Of a stretch of DNA of 64,000 nucleotides, positions 46,864 to 55,891 are shown in pieces (the stretch's first letter is position 1; each line of letters opens with the position of its first letter). Location of the stretch: NCBI GenBank assembly GCA_022844275.1, contig JALHMB010000001.1, positions 124,001 through 188,000 of the forward strand, written 5' to 3'. Made by a program: the position numbers and the translations under genes. The notes beneath the pieces were generated by a model. That model saw only the letters and a list, made by a program, of their open reading frames with translations, had not been told where the DNA came from and searched no databases. This stretch comes from Hyphomicrobiaceae bacterium. GTDB taxonomy: Bacteria > Pseudomonadota > Alphaproteobacteria > Rhizobiales > Hyphomicrobiaceae.

Positions 46864-48609
46864 ATGGAAACGATCCCGATGCTCGAACGCCTGAAGTGCG
46901 ACATCCTCATCCTTGGCTCCGGTGGCGCGGGACTGTTCGCCGCGCTCCACGCGTACCAGGAGAACCCCGACCTCGACATCGTCGTCGCCACCAAGGGCCT
47001 CGTCGGCAAGTCCGGCTGCACGCGCATGGTGCAGGGCGGCTACAACGTCTCGCTCATCCCCGGCGACAGCGTCGAGCGCCACTTCATGGACACCATCGAG
47101 GGCGGCAAGTGGCTCCCCAACCAGGAGCTGGCGTGGCGCCTCGTCGAGACGGCCGTCGAGCGCGTGCGCGAGCTGGAGAACGAGGTCGGCTGCTTCTTCG
47201 ACCGCAATCCCGACGGCAGCCTGCACGGCAAGGCCTTTGCCGGTCAGACCTTCGACCGCACGGTGCACAAAGGCGATCTCACCGGCATCGAGATCATCAA
47301 CCGCCTTATGGAGCAAGTCTGGAAGCGACCGATCCGCCGGCTCGAGGAGCATCGCGCCGTCGCGCTCATTCCGACGCCCGATGGTTCCGCGCTTTCCGGC
47401 GCGCTCATGGTCGACATCCGCACGGGCAACTTCCGCTTCATCCAGGCCAAGGCCGTGCTGCTCGGCACGGGCGGCGGGCCGACCATGTACCTCTATCACA
47501 CGCCCTCCGGCGACAAGAGCACGGACGGCATCGCGATGGGCCTGCGCCTCGGCCTCGGCCTGCGCGACATGGAGATGGTGCAGTTCCACCCGACAGGCGT
47601 GCTCGCGGGCAAGGAAACCCGCATGACCGGCACCATCATCGAGGAAGGCCTGCGCGGCGCTGGCGGCTATCTGCTCGACGGCAATCAGCAGCGCTTCATG
47701 TTCAACTACGACCCGCGCGGCGAGCGTGCGACCCGCGATCTCGTCTCGCAGTCGATGTATCGCGAGATGCAAGCGGGCCGCACCACACCCAACGGCGGCT
47801 TGTACATCTCGATGGGTCATCTCGGCCGCGAGAAGGTGGCGAAGCAGTTCAAGGGCATGGTCGAGCGCTGCGCCGATTGCGGCTTCGACCTTGCTGGTGG
47901 GCTCGTCGAGGTCGTGCCGACGGCGCACTACCTCATGGGCGGGCTTCTCTGCGACGTTGAGACGAAGTCCGAACTGCCGGGTCTTTTCGTTGCCGGTGAG
48001 GATGCGGGCGGCATTCACGGCGCCAACCGGCTCGGTGGCAACGGCGTCGCCAACTCGACCGTATTCGGCGGGATTGCCGGCGACGTCATGCCGGGCTGGA
48101 TCGCGAAGAACGGTGGGCATCGCCCGCCGGATGAAGCGCTCATCGAAGCGGAGATGGCGCGCGCGCTGCATCCCTTCTCGAAGGCGCGCGGCGACATTAA
48201 CAGCATCCGTGAGGATCTGCTCAATCTCATGTGGGACGATGTCGGCATCATCCGCGATGAGGCGGGCCTGAAGCGCGGTCTCGCGCAGCTCGAAACCATG
48301 GAAGTGGAGTTGCTCGCGTCCGGCATTTCGGACCGCAGCCGCGCCTTCAATCTCACGTGGCACGACTGGCTGAACCTGCGAAGCCAGATCGAAGTTTCCA
48401 AGGTGATCGCGCTCGCCGCTCTTCAGCGCGAGAACAGTCGCGGCGCCCATTACCGCGACGACTTCAAGGATGCCGGCGACCTCGAGACATCAGCCTATAC
48501 GGTCGTGCGGCAGCAGGGCGGCAAGCTCAATGTGACGAACGAGCCGGTCAAGTTCACGATCGTCCGCCCCGGCGAAACGCTCCTCAAGGAGACGCAGGCG
48601 GCCGAATAA
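46864..48609 (+). CDS. Fumarate reductase/succinate dehydrogenase-like flavoprotein
   Basis: This is a second SdhA/FrdA-family protein, clearly different from sdhA at 35 kb. It has the FAD-binding LILGSGGAGLFAALHA, a CTRMVQGGYNV segment where SdhA has its covalent FAD histidine, the catalytic block FHPTGVLAGKETRMTGTI, and DAGGIHGANRLGGNGVANS. Lack of the SHTVAAQGG histidine suggests non-covalent FAD. Candidate roles are a soluble fumarate reductase, aspartate-oxidase-like or other dicarboxylate enzyme. The start at 46864 is uncertain by a few codons. A cupin gene follows. Confidence 0.82.
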   Translation: METIPMLERLKCDILILGSGGAGLFAALHAYQENPDLDIVVATKGLVGKSGCTRMVQGGYNVSLIPGDSVERHFMDTIEGGKWLPNQELAWRLVETAVERVRELENEVGCFFDRNPDGSLHGKAFAGQTFDRTVHKGDLTGIEIINRLMEQVWKRPIRRLEEHRAVALIPTPDGSALSGALMVDIRTGNFRFIQAKAVLLGTGGGPTMYLYHTPSGDKSTDGIAMGLRLGLGLRDMEMVQFHPTGVLAGKETRMTGTIIEEGLRGAGGYLLDGNQQRFMFNYDPRGERATRDLVSQSMYREMQAGRTTPNGGLYISMGHLGREKVAKQFKGMVERCADCGFDLAGGLVEVVPTAHYLMGGLLCDVETKSELPGLFVAGEDAGGIHGANRLGGNGVANSTVFGGIAGDVMPGWIAKNGGHRPPDEALIEAEMARALHPFSKARGDINSIREDLLNLMWDDVGIIRDEAGLKRGLAQLETMEVELLASGISDRSRAFNLTWHDWLNLRSQIEVSKVIALAALQRENSRGAHYRDDFKDAGDLETSAYTVVRQQGGKLNVTNEPVKFTIVRPGETLLKETQAAE

Positions 48610-48682
48610 GCGGCCCCTTCCACTCTCCCGCGCACGCGGTCTACACTCCCGGTATCGCAAGCAAGAAACCGTGGAGGACGCC

Positions 48683-49114
48683 ATGACCGAGAGCAAGCCG
48701 CTCAGCGGCAAGAGCTGGGATTTCGTACACAACCTCGCCAGCGAGGCTCAGTGGACGCCGGGCCTGCGCGAGATCTTCGAGTACCGCGATCTCGGCATCA
48801 AGGACGGCACCAAGGGCGACTTCGTCGCGCATCTCATCCGCCACAACGGCAAGAAGGTGCCGGACCAGGTCCAGCAGTGGCACGTGCACGAGTGCAATTT
48901 CCAGTTCGTGCTGGTCATGAACGGCTGGGCGACCTTCGAGTACGAGGGCCAAGGCCAGCACACTATCCGCAAGGGCGACTGCATACTCCAGACGCCAGGC
49001 ATCAAGCACCGCGAGATCGCCTGCTCGGAAGATTTCGAGGTGCTGGAGATCGTCTCGCCCGCCGACTTCCCGACGCGCGTTGTCGAAGGGCCGAAGGCGG
49101 CAGCCGCAGAGTAG
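48683..49114 (+). CDS. Single-domain cupin protein
   Basis: The 143-residue protein has the double-stranded beta-helix cupin pattern: QQWHVHECNFQFVLVMNGWA supplies the metal-binding histidines and glutamate of motif 1, and LQTPGIKHREIACSEDFEVL is motif 2 with its histidine. GGAGG lies six bases before the ATG at 48683, firmer than the GTG four codons earlier. It follows the flavoprotein gene by 73 bases and is probably co-transcribed with it. Its ligand or reaction is unknown. Confidence 0.83.
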   Translation: MTESKPLSGKSWDFVHNLASEAQWTPGLREIFEYRDLGIKDGTKGDFVAHLIRHNGKKVPDQVQQWHVHECNFQFVLVMNGWATFEYEGQGQHTIRKGDCILQTPGIKHREIACSEDFEVLEIVSPADFPTRVVEGPKAAAAE

Positions 49115-49138
49115 TGCGGCTCCGCGTGAGCGGACGGC

Positions 49139-50548
49139 CTACTCCTTGAAGATCACGGTCTGGCCGTCCGGCTTATCGGCGTCGATGCGCGTGAACGTGC
49201 CGTAGGCCGTGCATGTTCCGCCCTGGCCCGCACCCTGCCCACCCTTCGTCGCCACAGGGCTGAACGATGCGACGGTACAGAGCCGTGTGTTCATGCACAT
49301 AAGCAGGCAGCCTAGCGGCGCGTCCGCTGGACCCGTCTTGAGCGTCTCGCCACCAACAACAGCCGCGTACGTGCGTGTCTTGTAGCCGAAACGCAGGTTC
49401 GCAACCTCCGACTTCACGGCAGCCGCTTTCGGCGCCGGAGCCGGGGCAGCGCTCTTTGGCGCTTCAGGCGCTGTACCCTGATCGTAAGCGACGGGCAGCG
49501 ACAGGGCGAGATTGCTGTGAATGCCCGAGCGCCAGCGCGTGTCGACCGTGCGCTTGTTGACGGCGCTGAACATCTGGCAGGCGCTCTTCAGGGGCGGCAT
49601 GCCCCCATACTGGTAGCCGACACAGCCAATCGTCTCATCACACGATTTGCGGCAGGCCTCGACATCGTCAGAAGGCACCGTGGCGATGACGTCGCCATCG
49701 AGACGCGTGTGGACACGGAAGGCATAGCTCTGCGGCGTCGCCGACGGGGGCGCGGGCGGCTTTACGGCGGCGGCCGCACGTGGCGCCGGCTGCGGTGCTG
49801 GTGTTGCCTGCGGGGGCAGTGCCGGCTGTGGCGTCGGCGTCGGCTGTGGCACGGCGAAAGCCGGCGGATTGACGGGCGGCGCCGCGCGGGCTGAAGGTGC
49901 CGGCGCTGGCGGCAGCGGTTCAGGCCGTCCGCGCACGGGTCCTGCACCATCGTTCCAGCCCAGCGAGACAATCTGGACGCGTTGGTCGCGTGGCGGATGC
50001 GTATCCGTCCCCGCACCTGATCCGATCGCGCCAACTGCAGCGATGGCTTCATCATGAGTCGCGCCCATACGGCCGAGGATGAAGCCGGCGTAGCGATCCG
50101 CCTCGAGTTCGACGCGATGGTTCTGGCCGGCAAAATCCAGATGCCCGGCAATGTGATGACCGACCTCATGCGCAATGACGAACACGAGAGACCAGTATTT
50201 CTGGGTTTTCGCGCCGAGTTCGCGCATGAACGTCGAGTTGTAGAAGATGTAGCGCTGGCCATCTTCGCCGATTTGCGCCTCGGCGTTCGCCGTCTCGGCA
50301 CTCGCCCGCACCTGGATGCGGTCGGCGACGCCGGGGATGCCGGTCGCTGCGAGGATCTCGCGGAAGGTCGTGGACGCCTCTCGGTCGGATTCGAAGCTCC
50401 GCCGGATGCGCGGTGCCGTCGGGCCGTGCAAACCCCTGAGCTTGTTGCCGCCCGCCTCGTGATCGATAATGAACTGCGCATCAGCCGGGCCGGCCATGGC
50501 GATCAACGCCAGACCGGCTGCCAGTGCGCTCCAGAAGCGCGATCGCAT
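49139..50548 (-). CDS. Secreted M48-like metalloprotease with PAN-like modules
   Basis: The 469-residue protein has a signal peptide (FWSALAAGLALIAMAG, cut near ADAQ), a zinc metalloprotease domain with VIAHEVGHHIAGH (residues 125-137) and the third ligand in ELEADRYAG near 149. A proline-rich linker of about 70 residues follows. Two cysteine-rich modules come next: one around 283-345 (CRKSCDETIGCVGYQY, then SACQMFS) and one around 385-455 (GCLLMCMNTRLCTVASF, then GTCTAYG). Both fit a PAN/Apple-like pattern of adhesion domains. Protease activity is likely; the target is unknown. Confidence 0.8.
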   Translation of the reverse strand: MRSRFWSALAAGLALIAMAGPADAQFIIDHEAGGNKLRGLHGPTAPRIRRSFESDREASTTFREILAATGIPGVADRIQVRASAETANAEAQIGEDGQRYIFYNSTFMRELGAKTQKYWSLVFVIAHEVGHHIAGHLDFAGQNHRVELEADRYAGFILGRMGATHDEAIAAVGAIGSGAGTDTHPPRDQRVQIVSLGWNDGAGPVRGRPEPLPPAPAPSARAAPPVNPPAFAVPQPTPTPQPALPPQATPAPQPAPRAAAAVKPPAPPSATPQSYAFRVHTRLDGDVIATVPSDDVEACRKSCDETIGCVGYQYGGMPPLKSACQMFSAVNKRTVDTRWRSGIHSNLALSLPVAYDQGTAPEAPKSAAPAPAPKAAAVKSEVANLRFGYKTRTYAAVVGGETLKTGPADAPLGCLLMCMNTRLCTVASFSPVATKGGQGAGQGGTCTAYGTFTRIDADKPDGQTVIFKE

Positions 50549-50799
50549 GGCACCCCCAACTGTCCAGACCCCGACTTGGGTGCGGAATTTACCTAATCCA
50601 CGTGCGCCTGGCTAGCCTTCACGGCGTGTCGGCGAGCCGCGCACAGCGCTATTGTCGAGCATCAGGGCGCCGCTTAGGGTGCGACCAACATTGAAGAAAA
50701 CAGGAAACGCCGACCGCGCGCCGGACGCCGCGCCCTGAAACGGCCGCGGTTTGTCGACCGTAGGCAGAGCTGAGCATTTCTATGAACAGAGAGGAAGTC

Positions 50800-52344
50800 A
50801 TGGCATTCGACGCGAATCGCGAGGACATGATCATCGGCGTCGTCGGCACCGGAACCATGGGCCGCGGGATCGTGCAGGTATCGGCCCAGGGCGGGATGCG
50901 CGTCATCGCCTATGACGAGAAGCCGGGCGCGGCCGAGGCAGCCAAGGAGTTCATTGCCAAGTTGCTCGCCTCGCAGGTCGAGAAGGGCCGGATGCCGGCC
51001 GCGGACATGGAGGCCGCGCTCAACCGCATCACGGTCTCGACGGACCTCAAGGACATGGGCAAGGCCCACTGCGTCGTCGAAGCCATCTTCGAGCGGCTCG
51101 ACATCAAGCAGGAGATGTTTGCTCGCCTCGACGAGATCTGTGGCCCCGAGACCATCATCGCGACGAATACCTCGTCGCTTCCCGTCACCGCGATCGCGTC
51201 CAAGTCCAAGCACGCCGGCCGCATCGGCGGCATGCACTTCTTCAATCCCGTGCCGCTCATGAAGCTCGTCGAGATCATTCCGGGCCTCAAGACCGAGTCC
51301 TGGGTGACGGATGCGCTCATGACCATCGGCCGGCGCATGACGCGCGAGCCCGTGCTCTGCGTCGACAGCCCCGGCTTCCTCGTCAATCACATCGGCCGCG
51401 GTATGGGGCCGGAATGCCAGCGCATTCTCATCGAGGACATCGCGACCTTCTATGAGATCGACCGCATCATGACGGGCGCGCCGGGCTTCCGCATGGGACC
51501 GTTCACGCTCTCCGACCTCGTCGGCATCGACATCGGATCGGCGGCCATGGAGTCCATGTATCAGCAGTTCTATCAGGAGCCGGCTTACGCGCCCTCGCCC
51601 CTCATGTCCCTGCGCGCAGCCGGTGGCCTGCTCGGCCAGAAGACCGGCCAGGGCTGGTACAAGTACGAAGGCGGCAAGAAGGTCGAACCCGACGCGCGGC
51701 CGACGCCAGCGATCCTACCGAAATCCGTCTGGGTGCGCCCGAGTGATCATAACAAGGATCTGCAGGCGCCTTTCCTCGACTATCTCAAGAGCACCGGTGT
51801 CGAGATCGAGACCGAAAGCGAGCCGAGCGACGAGGCGCTGATCATTATCACGCCCGTCGGCTACGACTTGACCACGGCCGTCGCCGAACTCCATCTCGAC
51901 GGCGCGCGCACGGTGGCGGTCGATCTGCTGTTCGGCCTCAAGGGGCCGCGCACCGTGATGGTCTCGCCGGCGACCGACCCCAAGTTCCGCGATCAGGCGC
52001 ACGCGCTCATGGCGCAGGATGGCCAGACGGCCATCGTCATCAACGACAGCCCCGGCTTCGTCGCCCAGCGCGCCGTCGCCGCACTCGTCAATGTCGGCTG
52101 CAATATTGCCCAGCGCGCCGTCGGCGTTCCCGCAGACATCGACAAGGGCGCCAAGCTCGGGCTCGGTTATCCCTTCGGTCCCATCGAGTGGGGCGATCGC
52201 ATCGGTCCGGGGCGCGTTTGCTTCATCCTCGAACGACTCTTCGAGTTCTATCGCGACCCGCGCTACAAGCCCTCGCCTTGGCTCAAGCGCCGCGTCATGC
52301 TCGGCTTGCCGCTCTCGACGCCGGAAGGACTTGTGCGGCACTGA
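50800..52344 (+). CDS. 3-hydroxyacyl-CoA dehydrogenase, duplicated C-terminal domain type
   Basis: The enzyme oxidises 3-hydroxyacyl-CoA with NAD in beta-oxidation or aromatic breakdown. The 514-residue protein resembles PaaH/PaaC-type proteins with the NAD-binding GVVGTGTMGRGIVQV, the catalytic histidine-containing GGMHFFNPVPLMKLVE, and a second C-terminal dehydrogenase domain with INDSPGFVAQRAVAALVN. GAGAGGAAG ahead of ATG at 50800 favours that start. It starts a + strand row with a CoA ligase and an SDR, suggesting a joint acyl-CoA route. Confidence 0.92.
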   Translation: MAFDANREDMIIGVVGTGTMGRGIVQVSAQGGMRVIAYDEKPGAAEAAKEFIAKLLASQVEKGRMPAADMEAALNRITVSTDLKDMGKAHCVVEAIFERLDIKQEMFARLDEICGPETIIATNTSSLPVTAIASKSKHAGRIGGMHFFNPVPLMKLVEIIPGLKTESWVTDALMTIGRRMTREPVLCVDSPGFLVNHIGRGMGPECQRILIEDIATFYEIDRIMTGAPGFRMGPFTLSDLVGIDIGSAAMESMYQQFYQEPAYAPSPLMSLRAAGGLLGQKTGQGWYKYEGGKKVEPDARPTPAILPKSVWVRPSDHNKDLQAPFLDYLKSTGVEIETESEPSDEALIIITPVGYDLTTAVAELHLDGARTVAVDLLFGLKGPRTVMVSPATDPKFRDQAHALMAQDGQTAIVINDSPGFVAQRAVAALVNVGCNIAQRAVGVPADIDKGAKLGLGYPFGPIEWGDRIGPGRVCFILERLFEFYRDPRYKPSPWLKRRVMLGLPLSTPEGLVRH

Positions 52345-52455
52345 CGTTTCGTACGGCGGCTCGATGGGCCGCCGCATCAATTTCTGCCTCATGGATCGCG
52401 GCCTGGGCAGAAGCACGGCAAATCAACAACCGCGTAATCCGAGGAAAGCCCATCG

Positions 52456-54552
52456 ATGTCGTTCGAGCGCCTCTTCAATCCCAATGCCATTGCCGTTATC
52501 GGCGCTTCGAGCGATCTCTCGCGCATCAGCGGCCAACCCATTGTCGCGCTCAAAGGTGCGGGCTTTCCGCGCCCCATTCATCTGGTCAATCCGAAGTACG
52601 ACGAGTTGCATGGCCTGAGATGCTACCCGAGTGCAGCGGCCATCGGATTGCCCGTCGATCTGGCGCTGGTTGCCGTGCCGGCGAAAGGCGTACCGGACGC
52701 CATCCGCGATTGCGGCAAGGCCGGCATTCCCTATGCGATCGTGCTGACGGCGGGATTCCGCGAAGGCGGACCCGAAGGCCGCAAACTCGAGGACGAGCTG
52801 CTTCGCGCCGCGCGCGAGAGCGGTGTGCGCGTCATCGGACCGAACTGCCAGGGCGCGCTCTCTGTCCCATCGCGCATGTGGTGCGTTTTCGGCAGCGTGA
52901 GCCAGGAGACGCAGCTTCGCGAAGGCCCGGTTTCATGCGCCTTTCAGTCGGGCGGTTTTGGGTATGCCGTCGTAAACATGGCCGAGGCGCAGGGTCTCGG
53001 TTTCCGGCACGTCGTGTCGACGGGCAACGAGACCGACATCACCATGCCGGAGCTGCTCGGCGAATTCCTGGACGATCCCGGCACGAAGCTCGCCTTTGCC
53101 TACATGGAAGGCACGCCGAATGCGCGCAGCCTGCTCGATCTCGGTCGCAAGTCGCTGGAGACGGGAAAGCCCGTATTCATCTGGAAAGGCGCGCAGACCG
53201 AGAGCGGCACCAAGGCGGCCGCGTCGCATACCGCAAACATGACGGGCAACTACGATCTTTATCGCGCGGCCTTCCGCCAGTCGGGCCTCATCGAGGTACA
53301 GGACGTCGAGGAGATCGTGGATGTCGCCAAGCTCGCGCTGCAGGGACGGCTCCCCAAGGGACGCAATATCGGCGTGCTCTCGATCTCCGGCGGCTCGGGC
53401 ATCGTGTTCGCCGACCGCGCCGTGAAGGATGGCCTGACGCTGCCGAGCTTCTCGCAGCGCTCGGTCGATGCGCTGAAGGCGATCATTCCGAGCTTCGGTG
53501 CAGCCGATAATCCCGCCGACACGACGGCCGGCGTATTCAATGATCCCGGTCTCTTCACGAAGGCCCTCGACATCATTCTCGAAGATCCGGCCATCGATCA
53601 GCTTTCGATACTGCTGGCATCGGTCGGTGGCAAGGCTGCGATGCTCGCCGCTCAGGCCATCGTCGCGGCTTCGGCAAAGACCGACAAACCCGTGCATGTC
53701 GCCTGGTCCGGTCGTCGCGAGAAGTCCGAAGAAACCTGGCAGATGTTCCATGACGCCGGCGTCCCGCACATGGCCTCGCCCATACGGCTCGCGCACGCCG
53801 CGGCCGTGCTCGCGCGTTATGCTGAGGACCGCCGGCGCCTGCTGCCGCGCGTCGTGCCGAGCGTCGCGATGCCGGCAGGGCTGGAATTGCCGAGCGGAGC
53901 GGTCACACTTTCCGAGATCGAGAGCAAGGCGATTCTGTCACGCTTTGGTGTGCCGACGACGAGCGAAGTCATGGTGCCGCCAGGCGGCGACTTTACGAAG
54001 CTTACCGCGAAGCTCGCCGGACCATTCGCGGTGAAGATCGTCTCTCGCGACATCGCGCACAAGACCGAAGCAGGCGGCGTTCGTCTCAAAGTCGCTGCCG
54101 CCGATCTGCCCAAGGTGGCCGGCGAGATTATTGCGAGCGCCAAGAACTACAAGCCGGACGCCGTGATCGACGGCGTGCTCGTCAGCGAGATGGCTTCGGG
54201 CGTCGAAGCGCTCATCGGTGTCGTGAATGACGAAGGCTTCGGCCCGACCGTCGCGCTCGGTCTCGGTGGCGTGCTCACCGAAGTGCTGAAGGATGTGACC
54301 TTTCGCATCGCGCCGTTCGATATCGAGACTGCGCGCGACATGATCGCGGAGCTGCGCGGCGCCAAACTCTTCGACGGCTATCGCGGTAGCCCGCCCGCCG
54401 ACAGGGAGGCGCTCGCGGCCATGCTCGTCGAGGTCTCGCGGATGGCAGCCGCCCTCGGCGATCGCGTCAAGGAAATGGACATCAATCCGGTATTCGTGCG
54501 GCCCAAAGGCGAGGGCTGCGTCGCTGCCGACGCGCTGATCGTTCTCAGATAA
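52456..54552 (+). CDS. ADP-forming acetate-CoA ligase family protein
   Basis: The 698-residue protein is of the fused acyl-CoA synthetase (NDP-forming) family. The N-terminal CoA-binding part shows AVIGASSDLSRISGQPI and VIGPNCQG, the middle has the phosphohistidine region SHTANMTGNYDLYRAAFRQ, and the C-terminal ATP-grasp part has VKIVSRDIAHKTEAGGV and MDINPVFVRPKGEG. It likely makes or uses an acyl-CoA with ATP or GDP exchange. GAGGAAAG precedes the ATG. Its neighbours suggest a carboxylic or aromatic acid route; the acid itself is unknown. Confidence 0.87.
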   Translation: MSFERLFNPNAIAVIGASSDLSRISGQPIVALKGAGFPRPIHLVNPKYDELHGLRCYPSAAAIGLPVDLALVAVPAKGVPDAIRDCGKAGIPYAIVLTAGFREGGPEGRKLEDELLRAARESGVRVIGPNCQGALSVPSRMWCVFGSVSQETQLREGPVSCAFQSGGFGYAVVNMAEAQGLGFRHVVSTGNETDITMPELLGEFLDDPGTKLAFAYMEGTPNARSLLDLGRKSLETGKPVFIWKGAQTESGTKAAASHTANMTGNYDLYRAAFRQSGLIEVQDVEEIVDVAKLALQGRLPKGRNIGVLSISGGSGIVFADRAVKDGLTLPSFSQRSVDALKAIIPSFGAADNPADTTAGVFNDPGLFTKALDIILEDPAIDQLSILLASVGGKAAMLAAQAIVAASAKTDKPVHVAWSGRREKSEETWQMFHDAGVPHMASPIRLAHAAAVLARYAEDRRRLLPRVVPSVAMPAGLELPSGAVTLSEIESKAILSRFGVPTTSEVMVPPGGDFTKLTAKLAGPFAVKIVSRDIAHKTEAGGVRLKVAAADLPKVAGEIIASAKNYKPDAVIDGVLVSEMASGVEALIGVVNDEGFGPTVALGLGGVLTEVLKDVTFRIAPFDIETARDMIAELRGAKLFDGYRGSPPADREALAAMLVEVSRMAAALGDRVKEMDINPVFVRPKGEGCVAADALIVLR

Positions 54553-54569
54553 GAACTAGGAGAAACGCC

Positions 54570-55322
54570 ATGGATCTCGGCATTGCGGGGAAGACCGCGC
54601 TCGTCACGGGCGCCAGCATGGGCATTGGCCGCGGCATCGCCAAGGCACTCGCGGCGGAAGGTGTGCGGCTCGCACTCGTTGCGCGACGTCTCAATCTGCT
54701 CGAGGAAGTCGCAAGTGAGATCACGGCGTCGGGCGGCACCGCACCTGTCCTCATCCAGCAGGACATCATGGCCGAGGATGCCGCCGAGCAGATCGCAGGC
54801 AAGGCGCTCGCCGCACTCGGCTCGGTCAACATTCTGGTCAACAACGCCGGCGGCAGCCGTCACTTCGGCAAGGATGCCAAGGAAGAGCAGTGGACCGAGG
54901 CGCTCACGCTCAACTTCACGCGCCAGCGCCAGCTCACGCATCGCTTGCTCGATCAGATGATCGCGAACAAGTGGGGCCGCATCGTCAACATCACCGGCAA
55001 GTCCGAGCCCGATGGCGTGAACGGCGCGTTCGCCGCGAAGGCCGCCATGCACGCCTGGGCCAAGGGCCTTTCGCGCGAAGTTGGCAAGGCAGGCATCACC
55101 GTGAACTCGATCCCGCCCGGTCGCATCATGAGCGAGCAGATCCGCCGCAACTACACGCCCGAGTATCGCCAGTGGCAGGCGGACAACGAGATCCCAGTCG
55201 GCCGCTATGGCGAGCCCGAGGACATCGCGAACCTCGTCGCCTTTCTCGTCTCACCGCGCGCGGCGTACATCACCGGCGCCGTCATCCCCGTTGACGGCGG
55301 TCTGCGGCGGTATCAGTTTTAG
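54570..55322 (+). CDS. Atypical short-chain dehydrogenase lacking the YxxxK motif
   Basis: The protein of 250 residues has the classical SDR nucleotide motif TGASMGIGRGIA and NNAGG, and ends with AAYITGAVIPVDGGLRR. However, the catalytic YxxxK site is replaced: around residue 153 the sequence is NGAFAAKAAMHAWAKGL, so alanine sits where the catalytic tyrosine should be, with phenylalanine next to it. The serine position also differs (NITGKSEP). It may bind NAD(P) without classical catalysis or use another residue. It follows the CoA ligase gene by 17 bases and is probably co-transcribed. Confidence 0.85.
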   Translation: MDLGIAGKTALVTGASMGIGRGIAKALAAEGVRLALVARRLNLLEEVASEITASGGTAPVLIQQDIMAEDAAEQIAGKALAALGSVNILVNNAGGSRHFGKDAKEEQWTEALTLNFTRQRQLTHRLLDQMIANKWGRIVNITGKSEPDGVNGAFAAKAAMHAWAKGLSREVGKAGITVNSIPPGRIMSEQIRRNYTPEYRQWQADNEIPVGRYGEPEDIANLVAFLVSPRAAYITGAVIPVDGGLRRYQF

Positions 55323-55877
55323 CTATCGCGCGCCGAGCGAGCACTTCTCGGTTGACGGCACGCTCGTGGGGGTGTGGGCGTCGCGCAAGAGATTCCGCGC
55401 CATGGACGGCTCGGACGAGACGCCGTCGCATGGTGCCCGCCTCGATTGCTGGACGCCAAAACAACTAGCGCCCCGACGGGAAATACTCGTCACCGTGGCG
55501 ATAGAAATCCGCCACGCGCCATCCTCGAAACGATAGGCTTGCGTGACGCGCAACGTACGCTCGAACTCGCGGCCATCGAGGCTGCGGACCATGTGCTCGA
55601 AGTCGGCGGTCATCGCCATAGTGCCATGTATTGTGGTCGAGACGTTCTCCAACCGGGTCAGACGCGCACGCACTCGACTTGTGACCCAGTCCAGTCGATG
55701 CCCGACTTCCGGCCAGCCCTTCTCCATGCCGCCCTGCGCGCCGAAGATCATGCTGTCCGGCTTGTGCGACCAGAGTGCCTTGAATGGTTCCGAATTGCCT
55801 TCGAGCTGCGCGGCAATAGCTTTCTCGAACTCGGCGCGGAATGCCGCGAACTTTGCTTCCAGCTCTGCCTGCTGCAT
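55323..55877 (-). CDS. SnoaL/NTF2-like protein with frameshifted C-terminus
   Basis: The N-terminal 125 residues look like a SnoaL/DUF4440-type NTF2-fold protein: AAFRAEFEKAIAAQLEGNSE, then GMEKGWPEVGHRLDWV and THGTMAMTADFEHMVR-like strands. The sequence GAWR then leads into a tail of about 60 residues unlike the family. In another frame the same DNA reads RVADFYRHGDEYFPSGR and stops at 55465, the expected family ending. This is a frameshift near 55520, fitting loss of 7 bases from a GGCGCGTGGC-type duplication. The start MQQAELEAK has AGGTGG ahead. It ends the - strand SDR-phosphotransferase-DUF6285 operon. Confidence 0.72.
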   Translation of the reverse strand: MQQAELEAKFAAFRAEFEKAIAAQLEGNSEPFKALWSHKPDSMIFGAQGGMEKGWPEVGHRLDWVTSRVRARLTRLENVSTTIHGTMAMTADFEHMVRSLDGREFERTLRVTQAYRFEDGAWRISIATVTSISRRGASCFGVQQSRRAPCDGVSSEPSMARNLLRDAHTPTSVPSTEKCSLGAR

Positions 55878-55891
55878 GTCCACCTCCGGTT

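Noticed and set aside
46813-48450. 545-residue open frame on - opposite the flavoprotein gene
   Set aside because: It shadows a well-supported + strand gene, has histidine/arginine/alanine-biased composition, and shows no recognisable domain.
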